From: Nemertoderma westbladi
Taxonomy: Eukaryota > Xenacoelomorpha > Nemertodermatida > Nemertodermatidae
Length of the DNA stretch: 64,000 bases
Direction of reading: 5' to 3'
Assembly: GCA_032718475.1 (NCBI GenBank)
Contig: JAUCBJ010008313.1
Span: 124,001 to 188,000 of the forward strand
The position numbers were made by a program, and so were the translations under genes. This document shows positions 1 to 10,155 of this stretch, piece after piece. Below the pieces are notes generated by a model that saw nothing but the letters and a program-made list of their open reading frames with translations, was not told where the DNA came from and made no database searches. Position 1 is the first letter of the stretch. Each line of letters starts with the position of its first letter.

Positions 1-302
1 GAGAAGTCGATATCATCCAGAAATTTATATTGTTCGACCTCGATGATGGTTGGCCGTCTGGCATTGATGTTTATTGACTCTATCACTTGGATGGGGTCGA
101 TGCTCGCCCCATAGTCGCATCCTGGTGCTATTGCTGCGATGGCGCACCGTCCGGTTCTCATCTCCAGGACCTCATCTTTGCTGGAGATGGTTGTTACCGT
201 CATTCTACTCGGCCTCGTTCTCAATCCTATCTCTTCGGCCACCCAATCCTCGATTAATGTGAAGGCAGCTCCACTATCAACCAGCATCAGTGTGGTTACT
301 GA
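1..302 (-). pseudogene. pol: Retroviral-type aspartic protease, N-terminal part (E1)
   Basis: Directly downstream of the TGA that ends the Gag frame, the same minus-strand frame stays open to base 1. It contains an LVDSGAAFTLIE motif near 265-282. D-S-G followed by a hydrophobic strand is the active-site loop of retropepsins, which act as dimers to cut Gag-Pol. Only the N-terminal part is in the window. The stop between Gag and this segment is a single codon, so the two were probably one reading frame; programmed readthrough is the alternative. Confidence 0.75.
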
Positions 303-1634
303 TCAATTGCCTTCTCCAATTACTCGCACTGGTACTACCCCAAGTAGCACCGTTCCTCTCTTCTTCACCCCTACCGTGCTCGTTACCATCGTTTGGCCTT
401 TCCTTTGACCGAACTTGACCGGCGTCTCCTTGCATTGCCTAGCTCTATGTCCACTCATCACACATCGCGAGCAGATCTCATTTCTCGCCGCATATTCTAC
501 CTGATCTTCCCTGGGTAGTGCTTGCCAGTACCTGCAGTTCATGGTTTGATGAAGCGCATTTGTATGTAGCTGGCATTTGCTCTTTGGGTTGTAGCCCTCC
601 TTATGCAGTGCATTGCGTATCGCAGTTGCATTTGCACCAAAGTCCCTACTATTCTTGTTGTTTGGGTTCGGCCTACTGGGCGTACTAGGGTTATATTTAT
701 TTGTGTTGTTATTATTCCCCTGTCCGTTCCATGGTGTGGTCTTACCTTCGGCTACCTGTGGACTTGCAGTCCCCTGCGTCGCTGCATATGGCAATGATTG
801 CCTGAGCTTTGGTAATGCGTTTGACGTGTTGTGTTCTGGTTTCGGTCTATGGTAATCGGTTCTTGGTCCTTTTCCCAGGCTGTCCTCACTATAGACTGGG
901 TCGGTTATTAGTTCAGCTTCGTAGTTTAAGAAGCTTGACATTTCTTCTAAACCTGGTTCCGCACCCTTCCTATCTCGAGTGGAGAAAGCGATTTTCCTCC
1001 ACTTGTTGCGCAGCCACATCAGTAGTGCCTGCGCTATCGTGGTGATGTTGTTGGACGCGTTGAGTTCGTATGGCGCGTCTAGCGTCTTTAACACGATTAG
1101 CGCCTTCTCGACCTTGTTCGCGAATGTCTTAATGCTAACGGGACTATCCTGTAGGCCACCCGATGTTATGCCTCTCAGGGTTTGCCAGATGATCTTGGCT
1201 GGGTGCACATATTCCCTGTCCAATGCCCGCCATGCCGTCGTGAAGCCACCCTCTATACCCTGGTATTGCCTCACGATGTCGTATGCTGGGCCTCCTGTGT
1301 ATACTTGGAGATATTTTAGGCACTCCGCCTGCGTCAAGTTCTTTGTTAGTATTTCGTTACTATACATGCGCCGAAACTGTAGATATTCTTCTGGCCTACT
1401 CCCATCGAATTTAAATGTTTCCACGGGTGGTAGCTCGATCCTTGTCTTTAGCGCATCGATTAACGTGGCCATTCCCATCGCCTGCACTTCCAATGGGTTC
1501 GATGGATGTTGTATAGTTTCTCCTGTTAGGTGCGGTCCGTCCGTCCTATTTCCTGTCTTCCTCTGGCTTAGGTATATCATTGGGGGTAGCGGCCCCCTCC
1601 ATATTTCTGTGTCGCATGACCTATTTCCATCCAA
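303..1634 (-). CDS. gag: Gag polyprotein C-terminal half, BEL/Pao type
   Basis: An open frame of 443 codons. The central part resembles the DUF1759 capsid-like domain of BEL/Pao Gag, with phrases such as VETFKFDGS and a helix-rich core. A basic, Asn/Pro-rich linker follows, then a CCHC zinc knuckle (CSRCVMSGHRARQC, about residues 388-401) of the sort that binds element RNA. The frame ends at a TGA (303-305) directly before the protease. No start codon is convincing here, because the protein should continue from the Gag N-terminus encoded further right (to 4025). The assigned start is therefore only the first available codon, and the true product is a decayed part of a larger Gag. Confidence 0.8.
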   Translation of the reverse strand: MDGNRSCDTEIWRGPLPPMIYLSQRKTGNRTDGPHLTGETIQHPSNPLEVQAMGMATLIDALKTRIELPPVETFKFDGSRPEEYLQFRRMYSNEILTKNLTQAECLKYLQVYTGGPAYDIVRQYQGIEGGFTTAWRALDREYVHPAKIIWQTLRGITSGGLQDSPVSIKTFANKVEKALIVLKTLDAPYELNASNNITTIAQALLMWLRNKWRKIAFSTRDRKGAEPGLEEMSSFLNYEAELITDPVYSEDSLGKGPRTDYHRPKPEHNTSNALPKLRQSLPYAATQGTASPQVAEGKTTPWNGQGNNNNTNKYNPSTPSRPNPNNKNSRDFGANATAIRNALHKEGYNPKSKCQLHTNALHQTMNCRYWQALPREDQVEYAARNEICSRCVMSGHRARQCKETPVKFGQRKGQTMVTSTVGVKKRGTVLLGVVPVRVIGEGN

Positions 1635-4025
1635 GGGGTTCGTTGTTCTTGCTCCTATTGGGGTATATTGTTGATATTGTGATGGGGGAATGTCACCCTG
1701 TCCCCCCCCCCCCCCCCCCCACCGGTATGTTTGGTACTGGGGTTGATGTTAATATATTGGGGCCCATGCACCTATCCGCAATAATTCCCCTCTCCCCTGG
1801 GTATATGTTATGTCCCTGCATGCTGTAGCCATACTGCTGTGCTGGTACCGGTATAGGCCTATCATCTTCTGGCCTACCTGCCGGTATGTACTCCGCGACT
1901 TCCGGGTTTAATTCCGTCGTCCGCGCTATCCTATCGCCTACATTATTCCTGTCAGCATGGCCTATGGTATGTGCAGTAAGGCCTACAGTATGTCCTACAG
2001 TCTGTATGTGTCGCTCGGGATCGAAGTTTATCCTTCTTGAATAATCCTCCCCGCGGCTACCGTATTCTTGACCAGTAGGTGTATCCCGTCAGAAAGTTTC
2101 TCTTCGACCCCCTCTACTGCTCTCGTCTTCGTACCGGTACATCGTGTACCCCTCTCTCGATGCGTAACGCGTCTCATCAGGTCGCGTCTCTCCGGGACGA
2201 CGGCAATCTCCCGAAGTTCGACCACACCGACACTCTCTTTCCATCTCGACTCCCGACGGCTCGCTGTCCGTCCTCGCTCTCCTATCGTTCGCGGCGACTC
2301 TTCTTCTATTCTCTTCCCTTCTTTTCTTCGTAGTGCAGTATTCCCGCTCGTGAGATCTCTCGTCGACCTCCCGGTTAAACTCCACTGTTCTTCTTCCCTC
2401 TTCCGATCGGGCTCGACGCTCCGTCCGCCCTCTCGCGACGTCAACCTGCCTCTCTCTGTTCGATCGCACGCTGCTGGGGAAACTCGCAATCCCCCTATCA
2501 CTCTCCGTCGCCGGGTGTTGCGGTTTACCTATCTCGGCCCACGCATTATCCGTTGACGCTTCTGGGGCACCCTCTGCCCCCCCCCCCCCCTTTCGCCGCT
2601 AACTCGCTGTTGTGGGGCTCCTGTAGCCCCCCCCCCCCACTCGCCACATCTAACCTCGCTATCTCTCACCCCGCTGCTATATCCCCCTCTAGTCGACACA
2701 TCAACCCTATTGCGGCTGGGTCTATTCACCCCTGCCTCTCCCTCTGCTACTGTGTGGCCTACCAGGCCCTCTACTTCCTGCCTACTAACTACGTGGCCTA
2801 CCAGGCCCACTTCGGGTTGACTCAACCCCGTCGCTTCCTGCCTACTAACTACGTGGCCTACCAGGCCCACCTCGGGTTGACTCAACCCCGCCACCTCTGG
2901 CTCGTTAACTACGCGGTCCATCAGGCTGGCCTCCGGGCCAACACACGCCCGTCGCGTTCACATCAATAGCACCACAGGCACCGTTATTGGTTAAATCAAT
3001 TAAATCCTCCACCCCAGTTAAATTACTTTGTACACCCAAGTTAGAAACGGAATTATTTTGTTCGTTCAAAATAAAGTTGTTCGGATTATTTTGCGCAATT
3101 GCGTTTCTTGAATTATTTTGTAAATTCGAATTCAGATTATTATTTAGATTATTTGAATTATTTTGCGTAACTACATTAATATTAGAATTATTTCCTACAT
3201 TAATATCAGAATCATTCGGATTTAAATTTAAATTACTACTACTAGGTAAGGTATTTCCTGCAATAAAGGTTTGGTTAGGATTATCCAATACGGTACTATT
3301 AATATTAATGACATCTACTATAGCATTATTATTACCCCCCCCCCCCCCCCCCGCCCGTACGGTCACACCAGTTTCGTGTCTCTCGCCCGGTGTCTGTAAG
3401 TGGGGTCTCACTCTCTGATAATTCCAACTGCGCCAGTTCTAGTCGGCGCCACTCCAGTTTGGCTTGATATTGCGTAAGCCTCTCTAGCTGGGCACGCAAA
3501 TCATCCCACACGCGCTTACTCTCTATCTCTCTCTCTCGTATACCTTGCTCGGCCAACTCTGCCACTCTCGCAACCATCCCAAGCCGCCTCGCCTGCTCGC
3601 TCTCCACTCCCATCCCCCGCTCTCTACACTCCTCGGCTCCCTCTCTACACTCCTCGGCTTCCTCTATACTCCCTCGCCAACTCTCCTAACTTCTCTGAAA
3701 ATGCGGTTTCCTCTCTCAATTGTCTCTCTAACTCATTCTGCTCATTCGCCACCATTTCTAATTTATACGCCAGATTTATCTCCCGCACCCTTCTTTCTTC
3801 TCTTCTTTCTTCTTCCCTTCCTTCTTCTTTCCGCGTCGACTCGTCTTTCTCCTTTTCGACTCCCGACTCGTCCTCTCCTTGTAGACGGCCCCCTTTATCT
3901 TGGATCGCCGGATCGTTCGTCGACGGATCCGGCATCGTGGGTTGATACCGTCTCGCCGTGGCCTCGCGGATCGTTAGATCGTCGTCTGGGGTCCGCGGCG
4001 GTGTCGCTTCTCTTTCTTGACTCAT
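1635..4025 (-). pseudogene. gag: Gag N-terminal region of E1, frameshifted and low-complexity
   Basis: The likely Gag start is the ATG at 4025 (MSQERE...), 53 bases inside the LTR. The first stretch (4025-3645) is charged and coiled-coil-like, rich in E, R and K. A second stretch (3613-3332) is also helical and charged, and ends in a Gly run made by a poly-C tract (about 3337-3352). Then come an Asn-rich stretch (3411-2905), a 20-residue tandem repeat (about 2777-2896) and Arg/Glu-rich stretches (2501-2028). These pieces lie in different frames, with breaks near homopolymers, so the gene is broken here. The order suggests one long Gag leader. I cannot assign functions to the segments. Confidence 0.6.
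2777..2896. repeat. 60-bp tandem repeat in E1 gag
   Basis: Two nearly identical 60-bp units run in register (2777-2836 and 2837-2896), with degenerate partial units on both sides. Sixty bases is a whole number of codons, so on the minus strand the repeat encodes a 20-residue motif containing SQPEVGLVGHVV. Confidence 0.8.
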
Positions 4026-4078
4026 CTTCAGTGTTTCCGTGGCTATCAGCTACAGTTCGGCAGGCCTAAAATTTAGAC

Positions 4079-4639
4079 TGTGACGGGATCCGAGAGGATC
4101 CCGGTTTATCCGGTGTTGCTTATGTACGCGTCAAGGGCCGCACCGTTCGGTGGAAAAGATATAGGAGTTTTGCTTGTTCCGACGTTCTCTAATAATATAG
4201 GATAGATAAATATCTGATAGCACGAAATGAGATAACTGATGTACCGGTAGAATGTACTGAGTAAACTGGTGTGGCGATGACGGTCTAAATTGTCACCGTA
4301 CTACCGTGACTGTAGTGACAGACTGAGATAACTGAACAAATGATCACTGTACAGATAATATATACTGCACGGGTTGGCCTCATTGCATTACCCAGTCGGT
4401 GCCTTCCCCCCATTGGCTAATATCCCTGTTTGACACCCTTTGCCCCCCTCTGAAGTGCTTCCCTTTGCCCTTGCTATTCTCTCTCTGTCAGGGGAGTAAC
4501 CCCTGACCCCTATTGTGCGTATGTTTCTCCTTCCCACTTTGTTGGGGTGACACGAGTGGTTGATTACCCAACCTCGTGGCCCCCAATATTGCTTAACGGC
4601 TTACTTTGTGGGGTGTTAGCGGAATTGAATACGCTAACA
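4079..4639 (-). repeat. 5' LTR of E1
   Basis: On the minus strand this 561-bp segment begins TGTTAGC and ends GATCCCGTCACA, so it has TG...CA ends. It lies just upstream of the Gag start at 4025. A near-matching copy stands alone at 20617-21151, which fixes both boundaries. Near the downstream end there is a short inverted GGATCC repeat shared with the other copies. The right flank starts GAAAA, a possible target duplication whose partner is outside the window. Confidence 0.88.
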
Positions 4640-4847
4640 GAAAATATCATTGATTCTTGACTTTTCCCTCTATATTATAAATATTTTATGATTATTTTTA
4701 AAATTTTGATCTTTTTAATTATGAAAAAAATCAAATTTTAAATAATCGAAAATTGTAGTAGTATTTGTATATACAGTATATCGGATTTGTTTGTTTGTTT
4801 GTTGTGTATTGAGGTAATTATTTTCAATTTACTTTAAAATTTGGAAA

Positions 4848-5222
4848 ATGGATATTTTAAACGAAAAATGTCCAGTTTGCTATTCTAAGTTATTGCAACA
4901 TCGAGATTATTATAAATGTGAAAATAAACATGCAACTTGTGTGCGATGTATTGTACAATATTCCGAAATGAATAATTATTGTTCTAAAATTTGTCCTATT
5001 TGTCGTGCGCCCATATCTAAGTTAAATATAAAGTTGGCGAGATACAACCCCTATTATTGGAAAGAGCTACGAAATATAACTTATATTTCCGCGGAAAGTA
5101 ATGATCCAGGAGATTTATTTACAATATTGGAGAATATTTTTTATAGAAATGTAGTACGACGGAGTTGCTACTATGATGTTCCTTATTTTTACAACAGCGA
5201 ACATAAAAAATCATTAGCGTGA
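4848..5222 (+). CDS. Small RING-finger protein
   Basis: A 124-aa open frame with a RING-type metal-binding pattern in its first half: CPVC near residue 9, then a C-x2-H-x3-C-x2-C group (about residues 27-37), then CPIC near residue 52. RING domains recruit ubiquitin-conjugating enzymes and often act as E3 ligases. Large DNA viruses commonly carry small proteins of this kind. The remaining ~65 residues are not recognisable. It is the first gene of the plus-strand viral block, with a 208-bp AT-rich leader after the E1 LTR. The frame is intact although neighbouring large genes are broken. Substrate and role are unknown. Confidence 0.7.
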   Translation: MDILNEKCPVCYSKLLQHRDYYKCENKHATCVRCIVQYSEMNNYCSKICPICRAPISKLNIKLARYNPYYWKELRNITYISAESNDPGDLFTILENIFYRNVVRRSCYYDVPYFYNSEHKKSLA

Positions 5223-5513
5223 AATTCCCGGGAAGTGATTTCCAAACCGCTGATGTTACCTATCATTATTTCGCGTATAAAGATGCTTACCATGCTTGAA
5301 ATTACATTGAAAATGAGTCTATATTATAATTGGAAATAGCACCTTTTGTTGCAGCGAGCGTCACATACTGTAGTTGTGTCATATGTTAATTAAATATACA
5401 GCACTCTAATACTGTAGTTGCATCAATTATTGTTATATACATAGTAATGGTGATGGTTTATTGATATTTATATTATATTATATTGTATTGTTGATATATC
5501 TTAATAATAATAA

Positions 5514-6185
5514 ATGGCTGACTTTAATTCAGGTCCATATAATTTAAACTTTCAAATGGGAACGAGTATGATAATTTCTGGCCCATCTGGTTCCGGAAAG
5601 TCAACATTTTGTTAGCAATTTAATTAAACACAAGAATGGTTGTTTCAACGAAGCGAGTATTGTATTGTTACGGGAGCAATCCCCCAACTATTCCTGGTAT
5701 TACTCACCTTTACAAAGGTTTGCCAGAAAATATAGATAGTTTAGTGAATAGTCGAGATTTATTAATTATAGATGATTTATTAACAGAAACTGAGTCCAGT
5801 ACAGCTTTAACTGTATTGTTTACTAAGGTAGCTCATCATTCCAATATATTTATTTGTTTTATAACGCAAAATGTTTTATGGTGGGAAGCATAACCGCACA
5901 AGATCAATTAATAGCCATACATTAGTATTAATGAAAAATCCGCGAGACAGTTTATCGGTTTTAAATTTCGCGAAGCAGATGTTACCAGGGCAGACCAAAT
6001 TTTTAGTAGATTCCTATCAAGATGCAACTATTGAACCATTTTCTCATTTCTTAATTGATTTACGACAGGAAACACCCGAACATTTAAGATTTAGATCGGA
6101 TATATTTCGTAATCATAATTGTTACATTAAAAATTACATTGACTATAAACGTAGCGAAAATAATAATAATAATAATAATAATTAA
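5514..6185 (+). pseudogene. FtsK/HerA-type DNA packaging ATPase (broken)
   Basis: The ATG at 5514 opens a frame with a Walker A motif (SGPSGSGKST) about 25 residues in. That frame hits a TAG at 5613-5615. Homology continues in a second frame and then a third from about 5640. The third carries a Walker B-like LLIIDDLL and an FITQN motif, and the first frame resumes near 5871 with the GGKHNR and KNPRD motifs typical of Polinton/adintovirus ATPases. At least three frame changes are needed, so the gene is dead. In relatives this enzyme drives genome packaging into the capsid. The C-terminus ends in an Asn run from an AAT microsatellite (about 6160-6182). Confidence 0.85.
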
Positions 6186-6218
6186 TATTTTGTAACAATT
6201 TTCAATAATGTTGCAACA

Positions 6219-6602
6219 ATGAATAGACTTGTGCAGAAATATCGTAACGAATTGGAAATTCTACGCAGCGCTACCCCTCAACAAAGAACTTATTTTATTA
6301 ACCATACCGCGAGTAACAAATTAATACGACTCCTTGTAAATACCGCATTAAATGTTCTAAAAGGTAACGTACAATTGACCCCTCATTCATTTAGAAATAT
6401 TCGTCATTATAAAAAGGTATTAAAATCACTCAACCACAAAACAAAAAATATATCAAGTTACAGAAAAAAGTTAACCAATCAATCTAGAGGCATACTACCG
6501 TTTCTAATACCCTTACTCGGCATTGGTGCGAAACTCGCCGCGAGTGCTGGTGCCGCCGCCGCTGGAGCGGCTATTGCGAAAAAAATTAACCGCGGACGGT
6601 AA
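6219..6602 (+). CDS. Small basic virion-type protein with hydrophobic tail
   Basis: A 127-aa open frame. The N-terminal two thirds are helical and basic, with an LNVLKGNVQLTP motif near residues 43-54. The C-terminus holds a hydrophobic stretch (FLIPLLGIGAKL, then an Ala/Gly-rich run) and ends in basic residues. From memory of the family, small ORFs with a similar LKGNV motif and hydrophobic end recur beside the capsid genes of Maverick/adintovirus-like elements; I know of no settled function. A membrane-active or core protein would fit. It lies between the ATPase and the penton-like gene on the same strand, and its frame is intact. Confidence 0.6.
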   Translation: MNRLVQKYRNELEILRSATPQQRTYFINHTASNKLIRLLVNTALNVLKGNVQLTPHSFRNIRHYKKVLKSLNHKTKNISSYRKKLTNQSRGILPFLIPLLGIGAKLAASAGAAAAGAAIAKKINRGR

Positions 6603-6604
6603 TA

Positions 6605-6772
6605 ATGGTTAAAATGGGAGTAACATTTAGAAAATTATATTTAGTATCGAGTAAACCGTTAGCTACTGATTTAAAACCTCAAGATATACCTAGAGTAAAT
6701 ACTACAAAAAGAAAACCCTTTAAAACATCAACTTCGAAGAAAATAAAAAAATTTCAGCTGATTTTACGGTGA
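6605..6772 (+). CDS. Very small basic ORF
   Basis: A 55-codon ATG-started frame beginning two bases after the previous stop codon. It is Lys-rich towards its end (TSTSKKIKKF) and ends with TGA at 6770-6772. I do not recognise it. It could be a small DNA-binding virion protein or the relic N-terminus of a larger gene. Tight spacing on the coding strand of the viral block is the main support. Confidence 0.35.
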   Translation: MVKMGVTFRKLYLVSSKPLATDLKPQDIPRVNTTKRKPFKTSTSKKIKKFQLILR

Positions 6773-6823
6773 TGCCCTTTATAAGAGATTTGAATATACA
6801 TATTACTTGCGGTTGTCGAAAAG

Positions 6824-7465
6824 ATGCCACGCAAGATGAGACCGATTTTAAACCGAAGCTTAGACAAAAAACTGTTAAGAATTTATTTAGATCCTTCATC
6901 GCCTGCGGGTTTTGCAAGTATCGCAAATTTAGCAAAAGCCGCAAACATCAAACCAGCTCAAGCCCAGAAATGGTTGAGCGGGCAAAAGACATACTCCCTT
7001 CAACAATTAGCCTATTATTTTGGAATTACTGAAAATAATCTCGGTGTGAATTTAAATCCAAATTTTAAAATTATTTTGAAGACGAAAAATAACATAAAGG
7101 GTTATTTAATAAAGATTATGGGAAATGAAGAAAAAGCTTACCAGATGGTATTTTTATGTCCTCAACCACCCAATTCTATTCCAGAACCTAAGTCGAACAT
7201 GTACGTGACTACTAATATAATTGAAAATGAATATATTAATGATTTTGGTTTAGCTTTACTTTGTCGCGTGGCGATACCTGATGACGTGAAATATGGTAGT
7301 GTAATAAATAAAGAATTTGCCAAGGATACAATTCATTATATCCCTGTAAAAAAATCATATAAGATAACATACATTCATATTGAAATAACAGACAAAGAAG
7401 GAAAAGATTTGAATTTTGAATACGGCACAACTTCTATTACCTTACACTTTAAAAAAATAAATTAA
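6824..7465 (+). CDS. Penton-like minor capsid protein with integrase-like N-terminus
   Basis: A 213-aa intact frame. The C-terminal ~110 residues end in a pattern I associate with penton-like minor capsid proteins of Maverick/adintovirus elements: HYIPV, then ITDKEGKDLNFEYGT, then ITLHF. The N-terminal ~50 residues instead resemble the leader found before integrase domains of such elements: a YLDPSSPAGFASI segment followed by KWLSGQKTYSL. A complete integrase is missing from the window. The protein could therefore be an in-frame fusion made when an internal deletion joined the start of integrase to the end of penton. The start ATG is the first in frame. Confidence is fair for the C-terminal half and lower for the N-terminal one. 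Confidence 0.6.
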   Translation: MPRKMRPILNRSLDKKLLRIYLDPSSPAGFASIANLAKAANIKPAQAQKWLSGQKTYSLQQLAYYFGITENNLGVNLNPNFKIILKTKNNIKGYLIKIMGNEEKAYQMVFLCPQPPNSIPEPKSNMYVTTNIIENEYINDFGLALLCRVAIPDDVKYGSVINKEFAKDTIHYIPVKKSYKITYIHIEITDKEGKDLNFEYGTTSITLHFKKIN

Positions 7466-7466
7466 A

Positions 7467-7871
7467 ATGGATTCCGATTTATTTCAAAGATACAGTAAAT
7501 CTCAATATGGTGGTGCAGACTCTAATCTTGCTGTTTTTAAAGGTGGTAGAAGTACGAGAGGCTCGACGCAAGTTCCTGTTTTTCGAGGTGGTTCATATAT
7601 TGACCCTTACGGTCAACAAATTGGTGCATTTGGTCCAAATTTAAAACAACGTCGATTTCAACGTTATCGTAGAGGTATGCGGGCAAATCAACACGGGGAA
7701 GGTATATTTACAGACGCTTTATCTACATTGAAAAAATTTGGAAAGCCATTAGCAAAAAAAGTTTTACAAAAAGCTTTACCATTTACCACAAAATTTATGA
7801 GACAACATGTAATACCAAAAGGTAAGCGGGTCTTACATCAGCAGGCTAATAATTTATTAATAAAGCATTAA
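7467..7871 (+). CDS. Basic core/cement-like virion protein
   Basis: A 134-aa intact frame starting one base after the preceding stop. It is Gly/Arg-rich at the N-terminus (FKGGRSTRG, FRGG). It then has a GEGIFTDALSTLKKFGKPL segment (about residues 77-95) predicted to form an amphipathic helix, and a Lys/Arg-rich tail. Position between the penton-like gene and the major capsid gene, plus this composition, resemble adenovirus core or pVI-like proteins that bind DNA or disrupt membranes. That comparison rests on composition, not clear homology. Confidence 0.55.
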   Translation: MDSDLFQRYSKSQYGGADSNLAVFKGGRSTRGSTQVPVFRGGSYIDPYGQQIGAFGPNLKQRRFQRYRRGMRANQHGEGIFTDALSTLKKFGKPLAKKVLQKALPFTTKFMRQHVIPKGKRVLHQQANNLLIKH

Positions 7872-7876
7872 ATAAA

Positions 7877-8026
7877 ATGAAACCATCAACAAGATCGGTT
7901 GTAGAAAAAGTTTATAGAGATTTAAAGCGACCAACTAAACCAATGTCTATGAACATATATCATCGTCGTAGTAAAAATAGAAAAATAAAAGGCAAACTGA
8001 AACACTGCGAAAAAAGTATTTTTTAA
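7877..8026 (+). CDS. Small basic ORF upstream of the capsid gene
   Basis: A 49-codon ATG-started frame, strongly basic (many K and R), ending at TAA 8024-8026. It starts five bases after the preceding gene and ends just before the capsid homology begins. It may be an independent small virion protein or the frameshifted N-terminus of the capsid gene, since no good ATG is visible for the latter. Confidence 0.35.
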   Translation: MKPSTRSVVEKVYRDLKRPTKPMSMNIYHRRSKNRKIKGKLKHCEKSIF

Positions 8027-8032
8027 TAATAT

Positions 8033-9414
8033 CAATTATTAAGGAATTAGATTTATTTTCTACACAGCCAATACAGACTGAATTTAAAGCAAAGCATTAT
8101 GAAACAATTTACCCGGTATCTAATCTCAGAAGCGAATCTAGGGAAGTCACGTTTCTTGTACCAAGATCCAATGAATTCTATACGAAACTGCAAGATGCGT
8201 TATTAATTACAAAATGTACTGTACAGTGGGATAGACGACTTGAAAACTCGCATATTTATATGTTGAATTACCCTTCTGGGACTATGTGGAGTGGTATTAA
8301 AATAGACCTTAATGAGAAGCAGGTTGAAAATAGCAATAACCATTATTTCTACAAGTCGTACTTATCCAATTTACTATTTACAACATACGAATCTAAAAAT
8401 GGGCTACTGGGGGCAGGCGGCTTTCGTCAGCCTTTATCCGAACACGGAAATGAAATTAATCCCGGCGCGCATCCTATTGGCGATGCCTTTAGTAAACAAA
8501 TGTAATTTGTAAGTGGATTGACGATTGATTTTGATACTGAAAGTAAAATAATACAACCTGGGTATGATTTAAGAATGCATTTTAGAAAAGTATCAAATTC
8601 GTTTATTTTTAAAATCACTCCAAACGCAAATGCTGTGACAAATCTTCGGCTAGAATTAGATGAAGTAAAGATCCTAATCCCTAGAATGGAGGTTAATCCA
8701 GTAATAGAAAGCAGTCACCTAAAAGGTTTAGAGAGTTACGATATTGAATATCAATTTCAAAAAAAGAAAAAGAAGTTACTACATTTACTATTCCCGTTCA
8801 AACCACAAATTACACCCAAACAAACATATTTGATGGTAAAAAACCCAAATTAGTTATTATCGGTTTTATAACAAATAATGCATATTCGGGAGAATTAACT
8901 AATAATCGAAACGTTTGCTTTTTTGGTAATATTATACTATGAAATTCAGGACACTAGCGCTGGTTTTTCTTTTCATTATTTATCTTCGCTTTCCCGCCTC
9001 GAAATCTACTAAGAATTAACTAGTAATCCCTTGAAATTTGAACATTTTAACCTTAGACGAGCTGAACTGATTGTAGACGGTCTTCCAGTAGGTGTTGTAA
9101 TATATGAGCCTAATTTTACAGATGGAACATACATTTTTGAGTATACACAATTAATGAAGAACATTAATACATATATTAACGGTTATGGAGGTAATAATAT
9201 AGACCATGAAACCTACTTAGGTAATTGCCCACTCATATCCTGGGACCAAACTGCCGACGGCTATGCTAGAGATCCTCAGCCATCGATATAAACTAACGGA
9301 CAATTAAAATTAAGATTTGCCGAACCATTGTTTGAGACCATAAATGTAATCGTTTTTAATATTTATGATCAATCATTAAGTTTAAATAGCAGGAAGGAAA
9401 TACATATCAATTAA
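8033..9414 (+). pseudogene. Major capsid protein, double jelly-roll (hexon-like), broken
   Basis: The translated pieces match the plan of Maverick/adintovirus major capsid proteins: an ELDLFSTQPIQTEF opening, an NYPSGTMWSGIKI segment, then a C-terminal part with KFEHFNLRRAELIVDG, a GGNNIDHETY region and a closing IN-Y-D strand. The shell of such viruses is built from trimers of this protein. Breaks: no clear start codon, TAA at 8503-8505, a frame change in an A-rich run near 8757-8775, a disrupted stretch at about 8930-9030, and TAA at 9289-9291. The last stop (9412-9414) lies two bases before the protease ATG. Coordinates of the N-terminus are approximate. Confidence 0.8.
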
Positions 9415-9416
9415 GT

Positions 9417-9869
9417 ATGTTATCTACAGAGGACCTTGATATGTTTCCAGTGGGTGGTCACTATTTGGGCACGTTTCCATCTAATAAATTACCTAAATTA
9501 GATTATAATAAGCGAAGAGACTATGGGTTAATAGTAAATACCGATAAAGAGCATCTGCCAGGTGTTCATTGGGTGGCTATATATATACGAGATAATGAAG
9601 CTGAATTATTTAATTAGTTTGGACCAAAATATCCAAACAGATGTATTGAAAAATGGCTTGAGAAAAATTCAGCAAGGTGGTGTACTACTCGCAAACAATT
9701 TCAAGACCCTAGAAGGACCACATGCGGGTTATACTGTCTTTATTACTTGGTAAATCGAATTCACACAAACTATCCAATGAGAGTGTTTACAAATAATGTG
9801 GAAATAAATGAAATAATATTATATAAATGGCTTGTTAATTATTATAAAATAAACCAACAAACGTTGTAA
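9417..9869 (+). pseudogene. Adenain-like cysteine protease (one in-frame stop)
   Basis: A 151-codon frame interrupted by one TAG (9615-9617). Before it lies GVHWVAIYI with the presumed catalytic His, followed by an acidic AELF segment. After it comes TCGLYCLYYL with the presumed catalytic Cys. These are the signatures of adenovirus-type (Ulp1-fold, C5) maturation proteases carried by Maverick/adintovirus elements, which process virion proteins. The stop sits in the AELFN*FG region, where the family usually has a Ser codon, so a single base change explains it. The ATG at 9417 lies just after the capsid stop. Confidence 0.82.
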
Positions 9870-10155
9870 TTAATCATTTAACTTTTGTTTATCAGATAAA
9901 ATGGATAATATTATTTTTGTCGATTTTCAATATTATAAGATAGACAATAAGGAATATCCGGTAGTATTTAAAGAATTTGCTATATTCGATTCTAATTACA
10001 CCAAAACTAATGTAAAGACGTTTTTAATTAAAGGTCCTCCTGATATTAAGTTATCAGCATTAGATAAAGCCCACGTAAACAATTTACGGGACATGACTTC
10101 ACATTTACCTTGGGATTACGGTGACATTTCGCAAGATGACTTTAAAAAGTACATG

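Larger units (their letters stand above)
1..4639 (-). mobile_element. E1: 5' part of a BEL/Pao LTR retrotransposon
   Basis: Reading leftward, this element has a 561-bp LTR (4079-4639), a long Gag region starting at 4025, a zinc knuckle, then the first part of an aspartic protease that runs off the window at base 1. Gag followed by protease in this style, with a DUF1759-like Gag, is typical of BEL/Pao. The RT and integrase must lie outside the window. The copy is decayed: Gag is spread over several frames, with breaks near poly-C tracts, and an in-frame TGA separates Gag from protease. Its LTR belongs to the same family as the solo LTR at 20617-21151. Because its LTR abuts the viral element at 4640, E1 probably inserted into or beside that element's left end. 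Confidence 0.85.

Noticed and set aside
979-1674. 231-codon plus-strand open frame
   Set aside because: It is antisense to the E1 Gag region and shows no domain features; the minus-strand frame has the zinc knuckle and Gag signatures.
2777-2896. CRISPR-like regular repeats (60-bp units; also the ~45-bp array at 26700-28905)
   Set aside because: Units are contiguous tandem repeats without unique spacers, in a eukaryotic retroelement context.
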